NCBI RefSeq assembly: GCF_937900395.1
Contig: NZ_CALCDX010000031.1
Span: 1-21,431 of the forward strand
Direction: 5' to 3'
From: an uncultured Caulobacter sp.
Lineage (GTDB): Bacteria; Pseudomonadota; Alphaproteobacteria; Caulobacterales; Caulobacteraceae
DNA: 21,431 nt
Part shown: piece after piece, positions 1 to 7,051 of the stretch
Layout: each line of letters starts with the position of its first letter
How positions within the stretch are numbered: position 1 is the first letter of the stretch
Translations under genes and position numbers: made by a program
The notes under the pieces: generated by a model
What the model saw: only the letters and a program-made list of their open reading frames with translations
What the model was told of the DNA's origin: nothing
Database searches by the model: none

Positions 1-1
1 C

Positions 2-145
2 GGTGGAGACCTGCACTTCATCGTGTGGCTCAACCCCATGAACGTCCCGCTGTTCGAGTCATGGTGTGAGCCCAAGGGCTTCCAGTTCATCGCCGCGGAG
101 GCCATCAAGGTCAACGGGGACGTGGACACCACCAAGCGCCCCTGA
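2..145 (+). CDS. Partial unknown protein, C-terminal 47 residues
   Basis: An open frame enters from the left edge and stops at TGA 143-145. The visible tail contains GGDLHFIVWLNP and ends DTTKRP. I recognise no family. It is followed 11 bases later by another short gene on the same strand, so the two may form one transcript. Codon choice differs from the Caulobacter-like genes that begin near 613, and it lies on the far side of a likely chimeric junction. It may be from a different organism than the rest of the window. Real coding status is plausible but not proven. Confidence 0.4.
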   Translation, partial: GGDLHFIVWLNPMNVPLFESWCEPKGFQFIAAEAIKVNGDVDTTKRP

Positions 146-156
146 GTACAGTGGGC

Positions 157-438
157 ATGACCCCTGACAAATTTCGGAAGATGTCCACCGCGCGTCTCGA
201 ATGGATGATGGCCAACGGAGCCATGGTGCGAGACCGGAAGGTGGCAGCCAAGGAGTACGCCCGTCGGATCGACCGGAAGGCCGCGACCCTGTTGGGGTCT
301 CCCGCCCCGAAGGCCAACGAGGTTTCGGTCCACATCCAGATCCATGGTCTGGTGGACCGGGCGGCGGCGGACCTGACGAAGGTGTTGACGAGGGTGCTGG
401 ACGAGGCGCTCAGTCGGATCAAGACTCCAAGGTCTTGA
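157..438 (+). CDS. Unknown 93-residue protein, likely foreign to the rest of the window
   Basis: The ATG at 157 is preferred over a GTG at 151; neither has a strong ribosome binding site (only a weak AGTGGG). The protein begins MTPDKFRKMSTARLEWMM, is rich in Lys, Arg and Ala, and looks helical, with a C-terminal half (VHIQIHGLVDRAAADLTKVL) that could form an amphipathic helix. I recognise no family. It converges with the ORF on the minus strand and overlaps its end by 20 bases (419-438). Together with the partial gene before it, this is the non-Caulobacter left end of the window. A phage or plasmid origin is possible but is only a guess. Confidence 0.35.
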   Translation: MTPDKFRKMSTARLEWMMANGAMVRDRKVAAKEYARRIDRKAATLLGSPAPKANEVSVHIQIHGLVDRAAADLTKVLTRVLDEALSRIKTPRS

Positions 439-612
439 GCGCGCTCGACAGGGCTTCCCCGGCCTTGGTGGTGAGGTTCCGGGTGAGCAGCGGGACGGCG
501 GTGTAGAGAGCTTCGAGCTCGTCCCGTTCCTTCCCGAGCTTGTCAATGTCCGCCTGCAACAGGTCGGACAGAGCCCAGAACCGTTTGCGGGTCACCACGG
601 CGAGGGCGGCGA
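419..612 (-). pseudogene. C-terminal fragment of an unknown protein, joined in frame to FliK
   Basis: About 64 residues, starting near VAALAVVTRKRFWALSDLL and ending ALKTLES, stop at TGA 419-421. The piece is rich in Leu, Glu and Lys and predicts as helical or coiled coil. It does not resemble the FliK C-terminal hook-length domain, which should follow the upstream part of this frame. The change of character falls near 612, inside a run coding for Asp-Lys-Ala repeats. Short GC-rich repeats of this kind are typical sites for misassembly. I treat it as the end of a separate gene joined by artefact, although a genuine fusion or a divergent FliK tail cannot be excluded from sequence alone. Confidence 0.4.
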
Positions 613-973
613 CCTTGTCGGCGGCTTGATCCGCCTTGTCGGCCTTGTCGGCGCGGGCGTCCTGAACGGCGTCGGCCCGATCATCAGCGCGGTCGGCGGC
701 GCGGTCAGCGGCCTTGGAGTCGGCCTTGACGGGACGGTCCGCCGGCTTGGACGAACGGGCGTCGTCGTCGCGGGCGTCGCTCTTGGACTCCGCGCGAGCC
801 GGAGCGCGGGGAGCGGGCGTGTCGTCCTTGCGGCCAGCGATGGCCATCAGGGCGTCGAAGCCGTCATTGGCCGATTTCGCGCCGGCGGCCGGGGTCGGCG
901 CGGCGGGAAGAGCGGCGGTGGGTGCGGCGATCGCGGTCATTCGCAGTCGAAGCTCGGTTGGGCGGCGGTCCAT
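613..973 (-). CDS. fliK: Flagellar hook-length control protein FliK, N-terminal part only
   Basis: The N-terminus (MTAIAAPTAALPAAPT from the internal ATG at 940, or MDRRPTEL from the ATG at 973) followed by an Ala/Asp/Lys-rich low-complexity stretch (RADDRADA, DKADKADQAADK) fits Caulobacter FliK, which measures hook length and switches export specificity. Only about 110-120 residues are present; FliK proteins are normally several hundred residues with a folded C-terminal domain that is missing here. A longer frame reaches ATG 1018, but that codon lies upstream of the predicted sigma-54 transcription start (about 991), so 973 or 940 is preferred. The gene is divergent from flgK, as expected for a Caulobacter hook gene cluster. 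Function is assigned by N-terminal composition and context, so with moderate certainty. Confidence 0.55.
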
Positions 974-1002
974 AACGAACGCGCCTTTGCCGCTCCTCCC
1001 CA

Positions 1003-1017
1003 GCAATGGTCGGGCCA
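1003..1017 (-). promoter_or_regulatory. Sigma-54 (-24/-12) promoter for fliK
   Basis: On the minus strand the sequence TGGCCCGACCATTGC has GG and GC separated by exactly 10 bases, as in the RpoN consensus TGGCAC-N5-TTGC. Predicted transcription start is near 991, giving a short leader to the fliK start. In Caulobacter, hook genes of this class use sigma-54 with the activator FlbD. Confidence 0.65.
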
Positions 1018-1056
1018 ACTCCGAAAAATACCCTCAAGATGCTGTTTTTATTGGAG

Positions 1057-1072
1057 TTAATAGCTCGTTTAC
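1057..1072 (+). promoter_or_regulatory. Near-consensus CtrA-like site or AT-rich bend site
   Basis: TTAA-N7-TTTAC differs at one base from the CtrA consensus TTAA-N7-TTAAC. It sits in the only AT-rich patch (about 1043-1082) of the divergent region, between the fliK promoter and the ftr-like site. In sigma-54 promoters this is where an IHF bend site is expected, though I do not see a good IHF consensus. Weak call. Confidence 0.25.
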
Positions 1073-1093
1073 GATCGCAAAAGCGCGTCCGAG

Positions 1094-1107
1094 CGGCGCT
1101 TTTTGCC
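1094..1107 (-). promoter_or_regulatory. FlbD-binding (ftr-like) enhancer between fliK and flgK
   Basis: Read on the minus strand this is GGCAA-AAAG-CGCCG. It shares GGCAA-N4-CGCCG with the site at 1275-1288. It lies about 105-115 bases upstream of the predicted fliK start and about 85-95 upstream of the flgK start. That is the usual distance for FlbD enhancers in Caulobacter, so one site could serve both promoters. Confidence 0.55.
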
Positions 1108-1164
1108 CAGTTCGACGGGGGCTTGAGGACCGGAGTTGCCGCGTCGGCGGGTCGCGCCCCGACT

Positions 1165-1179
1165 TGGCGCCCTCCTTGC
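1165..1179 (+). promoter_or_regulatory. Sigma-54 (-24/-12) promoter for flgK-flgL
   Basis: TGGCGCCCTCCTTGC matches TGGCAC-N5-TTGC with the required 10 bases between GG and GC. Predicted start is near 1191, leaving a leader of about 150 bases before flgK. The arrangement resembles the divergent flaN/flbG promoters described in Caulobacter crescentus. Confidence 0.65.
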
Positions 1180-1274
1180 GCATGACATCTCGTCGAATAT
1201 CCGACCCACGGAACACTTCGCCATGAAATTCAATGGCTTGGCACATATCGGGATCCTGATCCCCACCCCGCCCC

Positions 1275-1288
1275 GGCAAGTTTCGCCG
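1275..1288 (+). promoter_or_regulatory. FlbD-binding (ftr-like) site downstream of the flgK promoter
   Basis: GGCAA-GTTT-CGCCG lies within the inverted repeat CCCGGC-N7-GCCGGG (1273-1291), about 85-97 bases after the predicted flgK transcription start. Enhancer sites downstream of the start are known for some Caulobacter flagellar genes. It could instead act as a leader hairpin. Confidence 0.5.
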
Positions 1289-1341
1289 GGCAAGGACGCG
1301 TCGTGCGTTGCGCGGTTTGCCGAGCTGAAAGGATCGTTCGC

Positions 1342-3453
1342 ATGTCGCTGAACTCGATCATGGGCACGGCGACGTCCGGCATGATGGCGGCCCAGACGGG
1401 CCTGCGCATCACGTCCGACAACATCGCCAACGTCAACACCAAGGGCTACGTCCGCAAGACGATCTCCCAGTCGAACATGCTGTCCAACGGCATGGGCGTG
1501 GGCGTCAGCATCGACGCCATCAAACGCGCGACGGATCGCTTCCTGACCACGGCCAGCCTGAACGCCGCCTCGGACAGCAACCGCGCGACCGTGGTCGCCC
1601 AGGCGCTGAACAATGTGCAGCAGCTGTTCGGCGACCCGACGGGCGACACCAGCTTCTTCTCGCGCTTGGACGACATCTTCACCGCCTTCTCCAAGGCGCA
1701 GGATGATCCCTCCTCCTCGCTGCTGCGGACCCAGGCCCTTACGCGCGTGGACGAATTCCTCAGCGAGTCGAGCCGCATCACCTCGTCGATCTCCAAGCTT
1801 GGCAAGGACGCCGACACGCGCATTTCCGGCGATGTGGATCGCGTCAATGACCTGCTCAGCCAGATCGACGGCCTCAACACCGATATCACCCGCGCCAAGG
1901 TCGCGGGCGCCGACGCGACAGGCGCGGAGAATGTGCAGAGCGGCCTGGTCGACGAGCTGTCCAAGCTGATGAACGTGCAGGTCACGCCGCGCACCATGGG
2001 CGGCGTGGTCGTCCGATCGACCGAGGGCCTGCCGCTGGCGGGCGACGGCGCGGCCAAGGTGACCTACCAGACCTCGCCCACGGCCACCGGCTACCTGACG
2101 GTTCAGCTGGCCAATGGTTCGGTGATGCCGACCCCTCTCAATATCTCCAGCGGCGAGATCAGGGGCCTGATGGAGGTGCGCAACACCGAGCTGGTCAATC
2201 TGTCCGACCAGCTGGGCGAATTCACCTCGCGCGCGGCCGAGGAAATCAACCGGGCGGCCAACGCCGCCTCCGCGGTGCCGGCGCCGACCACCCTGAACGG
2301 CCGCGACACCGGCCTGGACGCCCAGGCGGCGATCACCGGCTTCACCGGCAAGACGACGATCGCCCTGACCGACAGCAGCGGCGTGATCCAGCGCCGGGTC
2401 GACATCGACTTCGACGCCGGAACCATGAGCATCAACGGCGCGGCCGGTCCGGCCTTCACCCCCGCCAATTTCATGGCCCAGCTGAACACCGCGATGGGCG
2501 GCATGGGCGCTGTCGGATTCTCGGGCGGGGCCCTTAACCTCTCCGGGATCGGCGGCCTGGGCGTCGCGGTCGCGGACGACGCGACCACGCCGTCGGACAA
2601 GGCCGGCAAGGGCTTCAGCCACTATTTCGGCCTGAACGACATCATCCGCACCAACGGCTACTCGCCCTATGAGACGGGCCTGACCGCGGCGGACCCGCAC
2701 GGCTTCACGTCCGGCACCATGACCATCCGTCTGACGGACGTCGAAGGCGGTCGGATCCGCGACGTCATCGTCGACGCCCCGGTCGGCGGCACGATGCAGA
2801 ACTTGCTCGACGCGCTGAACTCGCGCGCCTCGGGCGTGGGGCTCTATGGCCAGTTCACGCTGAACGCCAAGGGTCAGATGACCTTCACCTCGAACACCAC
2901 CACCCCGGTGACCATGTCCATTGTGGGCGACACCACCGAGCGGGGCGTCGGCGGCCCTTCGGTCAGCCAACTGTTCGGCGTGGGCCCGGCCGAGCGCAGC
3001 ACCCGAGGCGAGAAGTTCTTCGTCAGCACGGCGATGGACCAGAACCCAACGCTGCTGCCCTTCGCCAAGCTGGACCTGACCCAGGCCGTCGGCGGCGCCG
3101 CCGCCCTGGCGATCGGCGACGGCCGGGGCGCCCTGGCCCTGGCGAAGTCGGGTGACACCGTCACCAACTTCTCGGCGGCCGGCGACGCCACCCCCGCGAC
3201 CATGAGCGTCTCGCGCTATGCGGCCGACTTCAGCGGCGCCATCGCCCGCAAGGCCAACACCGCTGAAAGCCGCAAGGACGCCGCCGAAGCGGTCGCCGCC
3301 GAAGTCGATAGCCAACGTCAGTCCGAAGAGGGCGTGAACCTCGACGAGGAACTGATCAACCTGACCACCTACCAGCAGGCGTTCAACGCCTCGGCCCGCC
3401 TGATCCAGGCGACCAAGGACATGTACGACATTCTGACCGGACTTGTGAGGTAA
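1342..3453 (+). CDS. flgK: Flagellar hook-associated protein 1 (FlgK)
   Basis: FlgK forms the first junction zone between hook and filament and is exported by the flagellar type III system. The 703-residue product begins MSLNSIMGTATSGMM and carries the flagellar rod/hook N-terminal motif with SDNIANVNTKGY at about residues 32-43. A large variable middle region follows. The C-terminal helix motif (NLTTYQQAFNASARLIQATKDMYD, described here by its ends NLTTYQQAF and LIQATKDM) closes the protein. The ATG at 1342 is chosen because AAAGGA lies just upstream and the family N-terminus starts here; an in-frame GTG at 1303 would add 13 residues that do not belong to the family. flgL follows after 3 bases, so the two are co-transcribed. 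Expression is predicted from the sigma-54 promoter at 1165-1179. Confidence 0.95.
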   Translation: MSLNSIMGTATSGMMAAQTGLRITSDNIANVNTKGYVRKTISQSNMLSNGMGVGVSIDAIKRATDRFLTTASLNAASDSNRATVVAQALNNVQQLFGDPTGDTSFFSRLDDIFTAFSKAQDDPSSSLLRTQALTRVDEFLSESSRITSSISKLGKDADTRISGDVDRVNDLLSQIDGLNTDITRAKVAGADATGAENVQSGLVDELSKLMNVQVTPRTMGGVVVRSTEGLPLAGDGAAKVTYQTSPTATGYLTVQLANGSVMPTPLNISSGEIRGLMEVRNTELVNLSDQLGEFTSRAAEEINRAANAASAVPAPTTLNGRDTGLDAQAAITGFTGKTTIALTDSSGVIQRRVDIDFDAGTMSINGAAGPAFTPANFMAQLNTAMGGMGAVGFSGGALNLSGIGGLGVAVADDATTPSDKAGKGFSHYFGLNDIIRTNGYSPYETGLTAADPHGFTSGTMTIRLTDVEGGRIRDVIVDAPVGGTMQNLLDALNSRASGVGLYGQFTLNAKGQMTFTSNTTTPVTMSIVGDTTERGVGGPSVSQLFGVGPAERSTRGEKFFVSTAMDQNPTLLPFAKLDLTQAVGGAAALAIGDGRGALALAKSGDTVTNFSAAGDATPATMSVSRYAADFSGAIARKANTAESRKDAAEAVAAEVDSQRQSEEGVNLDEELINLTTYQQAFNASARLIQATKDMYDILTGLVR

Positions 3454-3456
3454 GCC

Positions 3457-4380
3457 ATGACCCGGGTCTCCACCGTCCAGAACTACAACGTCATGACGTC
3501 CAACCTGATGCGGGCCCAGATCCGCCAGAGCGACGTCGGCGCGCAGGTCTCCAGCCAGAAGGTCGCGACCGACCTGAAAGGCTACGCCAAGAACGCCGAG
3601 ATGCTGACCGCCATGCGCAGCACCCAGGCGCGCCTCGACGGCCTGATCGACCAATCGAAGCTGGTGACCAACCGGTTGCAGATGCAGGACACCGGTCTTG
3701 GCAAGGTCGCGGACTCCACCAAGGCCGGCCGCGAAGCCATCGCCAACGCCTTGGCCTCGGGCAGCGCCCAGACACTGATGCAGCAGCTTCAGGCGGCCTT
3801 CGGCGACGTCGTGCAGGGCCTGAACACCAAGTCGAACGGCCTTTACGTGTTCTCTGGCGCCAAGACCGACACCCAGACCACCTCGGCCACCAGCATGAGC
3901 GACCTGACCCTGGCGCCCACGACGGCGTCGCTGTTCAACAACGACCAGTACATCGCCACCAACCGTGTCGACGAACAGACCAACGCCAAGACCGGCGTGC
4001 TCGGCGACGCCTTCGGCGTGCCGGTCTTCGACGCGTTCAAGCAGGTTCAGGCCTATGTCGACGCCAACGGGCCGTTCACCGGCAAGCTGAACGACGCCCA
4101 GGTGACCTTCCTGAAGGGCCTTCTGCCGACGTTCGACGCCGCCTATGCGGGCGTCATCGACGTCCAGGGCAAGAACGGCGTCACTCAGAAGCGCTTCGAA
4201 ACCGCCCAGACCGACTTGCAGAACCAGGCCGACACCCTGACCGGCATGGTCGGCGAGATCGTCGACGTCGACATGGCGGACGCGGTGACCCGGCTGGAGT
4301 CGGCCAAGCTGGCCGTCCAGGCCTCGGCCCAAGTGTTCAGCAGCCTGCAGCAGTCGTCGCTGCTGAACATCCTGAAATAG
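3457..4380 (+). CDS. flgL: Flagellar hook-associated protein 3 (FlgL)
   Basis: FlgL is the second hook-filament junction protein, bridging FlgK and flagellin. The 307-residue product begins MTRVSTVQNYNVMTSNLMRA and has the flagellin-like N-terminal helix (about residues 1-140) and C-terminal helix ending SLLNILK. Length is usual for the family. The start ATG follows the flgK stop by 3 bases, with GAGG overlapping the end of flgK as ribosome binding site, so translation is probably coupled. The middle region (about 140-230) contains NGLYVFSGAKTDTQ, a typical FlgL/flagellin turn. No terminator is obvious after it, and mnmA begins only 35-44 bases later. Confidence 0.93.
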   Translation: MTRVSTVQNYNVMTSNLMRAQIRQSDVGAQVSSQKVATDLKGYAKNAEMLTAMRSTQARLDGLIDQSKLVTNRLQMQDTGLGKVADSTKAGREAIANALASGSAQTLMQQLQAAFGDVVQGLNTKSNGLYVFSGAKTDTQTTSATSMSDLTLAPTTASLFNNDQYIATNRVDEQTNAKTGVLGDAFGVPVFDAFKQVQAYVDANGPFTGKLNDAQVTFLKGLLPTFDAAYAGVIDVQGKNGVTQKRFETAQTDLQNQADTLTGMVGEIVDVDMADAVTRLESAKLAVQASAQVFSSLQQSSLLNILK

Positions 4381-4410
4381 GGCGAAACCTCGCAAATCCG
4401 ACGTTCCGCC

Positions 4411-4417
4411 GCTATAT
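4411..4417 (+). promoter_or_regulatory. Possible -10 element for a leaderless mnmA transcript
   Basis: GCTATAT resembles the Caulobacter -10 (GCTANA) and lies so that transcription would begin at or next to the ATG at 4425. No ribosome binding site precedes either candidate start. The -35 region is weak. The element also lies within the palindrome CGCCGC-N6-GCGGCG (4407-4424). Confidence 0.35.
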
Positions 4418-4424
4418 GGCGGCG

Positions 4425-5645
4425 ATGACCGCCGAGTTTCTGACCAAGACCGATACCGCAAACGCCGACGCCCTGATCGCCCGCGCCGTGGAGCAGGCGC
4501 GCGCCGCCGTCGGCCTGCCCGAAGGGACCCGGATCGTCGCGGCCATGTCCGGCGGCGTCGACTCCACGGTCACGGCCGCCCTGCTGGCCCGCGCCGGCTA
4601 TGACGTCGTGGGCGTCACCCTGCAGCTCTACGACCACGGCGCGGCGATCTCGCGCAAGGGCGCCTGCTGCGCCGGTCAGGACATCCTGGACGCCCGGATG
4701 GCGGCCGAGCGCATCGGCATCCCGCACTATGTGCTCGACTACGAGAGCCGCTTCCGCGAGCAGGTCATCGAGGACTTCGCCGACGCCTATCTGCGCGGCG
4801 AGACGCCGATCCCCTGCGTCCGCTGCAACCAGACGGTCAAGTTCCGCGACCTGCTGGACGTGGCTCGCGACCTGGGCGCCGAGGCCATGGCCACCGGTCA
4901 CTACGTTCAGCGCGGTATGCCGGGCGGCGCCAACCGCCCGCAGCTGCGCCGCGCCGCCGACCCGGCCAAGGACCAGAGCTACTTCCTGTTCGCCACCACG
5001 CGCGAGCAGCTCGATTTCCTGCGCTTCCCCTTGGGCGGCATGGACAAGCCGACCGTGCGGGCCGTCGCGGCGGGCCTGGGTCTCTCGATCGCCGACAAGC
5101 CCGACAGCCAGGACATCTGCTTCGTGCCCGAGGGCAAGTACACGACCGTCATCGACCGCATCCGTCCGCAAGGCGCGGAAGCCGGCGACATTGTCCACCT
5201 GGACGGCCGCGTGCTGGGCCGCCACGAGGGCGTGACCCGCTACACCATCGGCCAGCGCCGGGGCCTGAACGTCGCCGTCGGCGATCCGCTGTTCGTGGTC
5301 CGCATCGACGCCGACAAGCGTCAGGTGATCGTCGGCCCGCGCGAGGCGCTGCTGACGGCCGCCCTGACGCTGAAGGAAACGAATTGGCTGGGCGGGCAGG
5401 ACGATCTCGACGCCGCCGCCCACGACGGACAGCCGGTGCTGGCCCGCGTCCGCTCGACCCGCGAGCCGGTCCCCGGCCGGCTGACGCTGGTGGACGGAGA
5501 GGTCGCGGTGGCCTTCGACGGGACGGAAGAAGGCGTCGCGCCGGGCCAGGCCTGCGTGCTCTATGACCCGGCCGATCCGGAACGCGTGCTGGGCGGCGGC
5601 TTCATCGCCCGCGCCGTGCGAGCCATGGACCTGACGACGGCCTGA
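4425..5645 (+). CDS. mnmA: tRNA-specific 2-thiouridylase MnmA
   Basis: MnmA transfers sulfur to C2 of the wobble uridine (U34) of tRNAs for Lys, Glu and Gln, using ATP. Numbering from the upstream ATG (4416), the PP-loop SGGVDST is at 45-51, the first catalytic cysteine is in PCVRCN (Cys137) and the second is in DSQDICF (Cys235). GHY (161-163) and the central and C-terminal barrel domains follow. The product is 406 residues from 4425 or 409 from 4416. I prefer 4425 because a GCTATAT -10 overlaps the first ATG and would give a leaderless message; there is no Shine-Dalgarno for either. It is a housekeeping gene, not part of the flagellar operon in function, though it may also receive read-through from flgL. 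Confidence 0.95.
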   Translation: MTAEFLTKTDTANADALIARAVEQARAAVGLPEGTRIVAAMSGGVDSTVTAALLARAGYDVVGVTLQLYDHGAAISRKGACCAGQDILDARMAAERIGIPHYVLDYESRFREQVIEDFADAYLRGETPIPCVRCNQTVKFRDLLDVARDLGAEAMATGHYVQRGMPGGANRPQLRRAADPAKDQSYFLFATTREQLDFLRFPLGGMDKPTVRAVAAGLGLSIADKPDSQDICFVPEGKYTTVIDRIRPQGAEAGDIVHLDGRVLGRHEGVTRYTIGQRRGLNVAVGDPLFVVRIDADKRQVIVGPREALLTAALTLKETNWLGGQDDLDAAAHDGQPVLARVRSTREPVPGRLTLVDGEVAVAFDGTEEGVAPGQACVLYDPADPERVLGGGFIARAVRAMDLTTA

Positions 5646-5663
5646 TCGAGGATCGAAAGACGG

Positions 5664-5697
5664 CCTCCGGGGTTGTGCAAACGACACCCCCTGGAGG
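5664..5697 (+). promoter_or_regulatory. Hairpin that pairs the ribosome binding site of the DUF4126-like gene
   Basis: CCTCC (5664-5668), GGGG (5669-5672) and TGT can pair with ACA, CCCC and GGAGG (5693-5697). GGAGG is the Shine-Dalgarno of the gene starting at 5704, so the fold would hide it. No T-run follows, so this does not look like a terminator for mnmA. Confidence 0.35.
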
Positions 5698-5703
5698 ACC
5701 CGC

Positions 5704-6153
5704 ATGCTTCGATCCCTGCTCATCGGCCTTTCGGCCGGCTCCCGCGCCCTGACGCCGCTGGCGACGGTCAGCGAAGCGGCTCGCGGCGGCGGCCTGAGCG
5801 AAGCCAATCCGGCGGTGCGCCTGTTGGCCCATCCCCTATTCTCGGCCGGCTCCAAGGCCCTGGCGGCCGGTGAGCTGTGGGGCGACAAGCTGAAGTCGGC
5901 CCCGGACCGCATCGTCCCCGCCGGCATCGCCGCCCGCCTGCTGGCCGGCGGCCTGTCTGGAGCGGCCCTGGCCCCGCGGAAGCAGTTGCTGCTCGGCGCG
6001 GCCCTGGGCGCCGGCGCGGCGGTCGCGGCCGCGTACGTCACCTTCGACGTCCGGATGAGGGCGCTGCGTCGCTGGGGCCAGACGCCGACCGGCCTCGTCG
6101 AGGACGCCCTGACCGTCGGCGCGGCCCAGTGGGTGGTGCGAGGCGCCAAATGA
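5704..6153 (+). CDS. DUF4126-like small membrane protein
   Basis: The 149-residue product begins MLRSLLIGLSAGSRALTPLA. It has hydrophobic Ala/Leu/Gly segments at roughly 1-25, 85-115 and near the C-terminus, and a conserved-looking AGELWGDKL (about 55-63) followed by PSR/PDR-type residues. This pattern matches my memory of the DUF4126 family of uncharacterised membrane proteins. No function is known. The start is supported by GGAGG six bases upstream. The next gene starts inside its stop codon region (ATGA overlap), so the two are translated together. Confidence 0.7.
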   Translation: MLRSLLIGLSAGSRALTPLATVSEAARGGGLSEANPAVRLLAHPLFSAGSKALAAGELWGDKLKSAPDRIVPAGIAARLLAGGLSGAALAPRKQLLLGAALGAGAAVAAAYVTFDVRMRALRRWGQTPTGLVEDALTVGAAQWVVRGAK

Positions 6154-6296
6154 GCAAGCCGGAAAAGGCCGCCGCGCCGAAGCCGCCGGAAGCGCCCAAG
6201 CCCGCCAAGGTCACGGCCGACGGCGTCCGCCGCCAGCGCCAGCACATCAAGGAATTGACCGGCGAGGACCCATTGCGCGGCGGCGTCGCGGACTAG
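6150..6296 (+). CDS. Small 48-residue hypothetical protein, coupled to the preceding gene
   Basis: It begins MSKPEKAAAPKPPEAPKPAK and ends DPLRGGVAD. The first 20 residues are Pro/Ala/Lys-rich and likely unstructured; the second half (GVRRQRQHIKELTG) could form one basic helix. Its ATG overlaps the stop of the DUF4126-like gene by four bases (ATGA), which argues for translational coupling and real expression. Its stop (6294-6296) overlaps by four bases with the end of the convergent minus-strand gene. No family recognised. Confidence 0.55.
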   Translation: MSKPEKAAAPKPPEAPKPAKVTADGVRRQRQHIKELTGEDPLRGGVAD

Positions 6297-6508
6297 TCTT
6301 CCATCTCGTCGAGGGTCAGGCCGATCTTGAAGAGGCAGTAGCCGGCCTCGTCCACCAGCCGGGCGACGTCCGTGGCCGTATCCTCGCGCTCCCGCGTGAA
6401 GGTGTGACGCCAGTCTTCTTCACGCGCCCCGGCGGGAAAGCCCGCGCCCTCGGCGATCACCAGTCGGTAGGCGGGCTTTGTCCGGTGGACGTGAAAGCGG
6501 TAGCTCAC
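6293..6508 (-). CDS. Hypothetical 71-residue protein, second gene of the HxlR operon
   Basis: The product starts at a GTG codon and reads MSYRFHVHRTKPAYRLVIAE, ending LFKIGLTLDEMED. GTG overlaps the stop of the HxlR gene by four bases (GTGA), which is typical of translational coupling in an operon and supports this start. Composition is mixed alpha/beta with several aromatic and charged residues; it looks like a small soluble domain. I do not recognise a family. Because it is coupled to the regulator it may be a modulator or accessory of that regulator, but that is inference only. Confidence 0.55.
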   Translation of the reverse strand: MSYRFHVHRTKPAYRLVIAEGAGFPAGAREEDWRHTFTREREDTATDVARLVDEAGYCLFKIGLTLDEMED

Positions 6509-7005
6509 TCCGCCGCCATGTTGGCCGCTTCCAGGGCCTCGCCGACGGTCAGGCTATCGGCCTGACGCGATGTGCGCTCCAGGTCGCGACGCCCCACCAC
6601 CTCGCCGCAGGCCTCGCAGGCCAGGACCGGATGGAAGGCGCAGCCGCATTTCTTGTGCGTGAACAGGACCGGCGAGTTGTCGCGACCATAGACGTGGCGG
6701 TCGCCCCACTCGGCCATGGTCAGCAGAACAGGCGACAGGGCCAGGCCCTTCTCGGTCAGCCAGTATTCGTGGCGCGGCGGGCGCTCTGAGTAGCGGCGGG
6801 TCTCCATGACGCCATGGCCCACTAGGCTCTTGAGCCGCGCGGCCAGGACGTTACGGGCGACGCCCAGCCGCTCCTGCCATTGTTCGAAGCGCTTCACCCC
6901 GGCGAAAGCGTCACGGAGGATCAGCAAGGTCCATGGATCGCCGACGACCTCCAGGGTGGCGGCGACCGAGCAGCGTTCGTTGGTGTAGTCAGCGGTTCGA
7001 CCCAT
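6505..7005 (-). CDS. HxlR-family transcriptional regulator with C-terminal Cys cluster
   Basis: The 166-residue protein has the HxlR (DUF24) winged helix at about 10-105: the conserved N-terminal Cys (Cys12 in NERCSVAATLEVVGDPWTLLI, given here by its ends NERCS and DPWTLLI), the recognition region GVARNVLAARL, and the wing RPPRHEYWLT (about 76-85). Such proteins are dimeric and often respond to redox stress or electrophiles through a cysteine. After the core is a tail KKCGCAFHPVLACEACGE with Cys120, Cys122, Cys130 and Cys133, which could bind zinc. The start ATG at 7005 is followed directly by family sequence. It is divergent from the thiolase gene, 231 bases away, and an inverted repeat (7079-7108) between them is a candidate operator. 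Confidence 0.88.
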   Translation of the reverse strand: MGRTADYTNERCSVAATLEVVGDPWTLLILRDAFAGVKRFEQWQERLGVARNVLAARLKSLVGHGVMETRRYSERPPRHEYWLTEKGLALSPVLLTMAEWGDRHVYGRDNSPVLFTHKKCGCAFHPVLACEACGEVVGRRDLERTSRQADSLTVGEALEAANMAAE

Positions 7006-7051
7006 GGCCTGAGGGTGCGGCGTTCCGCGAGGGAAAGCAAGAGCGTTGCGT

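Noticed and set aside
1069..4461. 1130-residue open frame on the minus strand over flgK-flgL
   Set aside because: It is antisense to two clear flagellar genes, is Arg/Gly/Val/His-rich without domains, and results from high GC at third positions.
4185..6245. 686-residue open frame on the minus strand over mnmA
   Set aside because: Shadow of mnmA and the DUF4126-like gene; no recognisable domain and no ribosome binding site.
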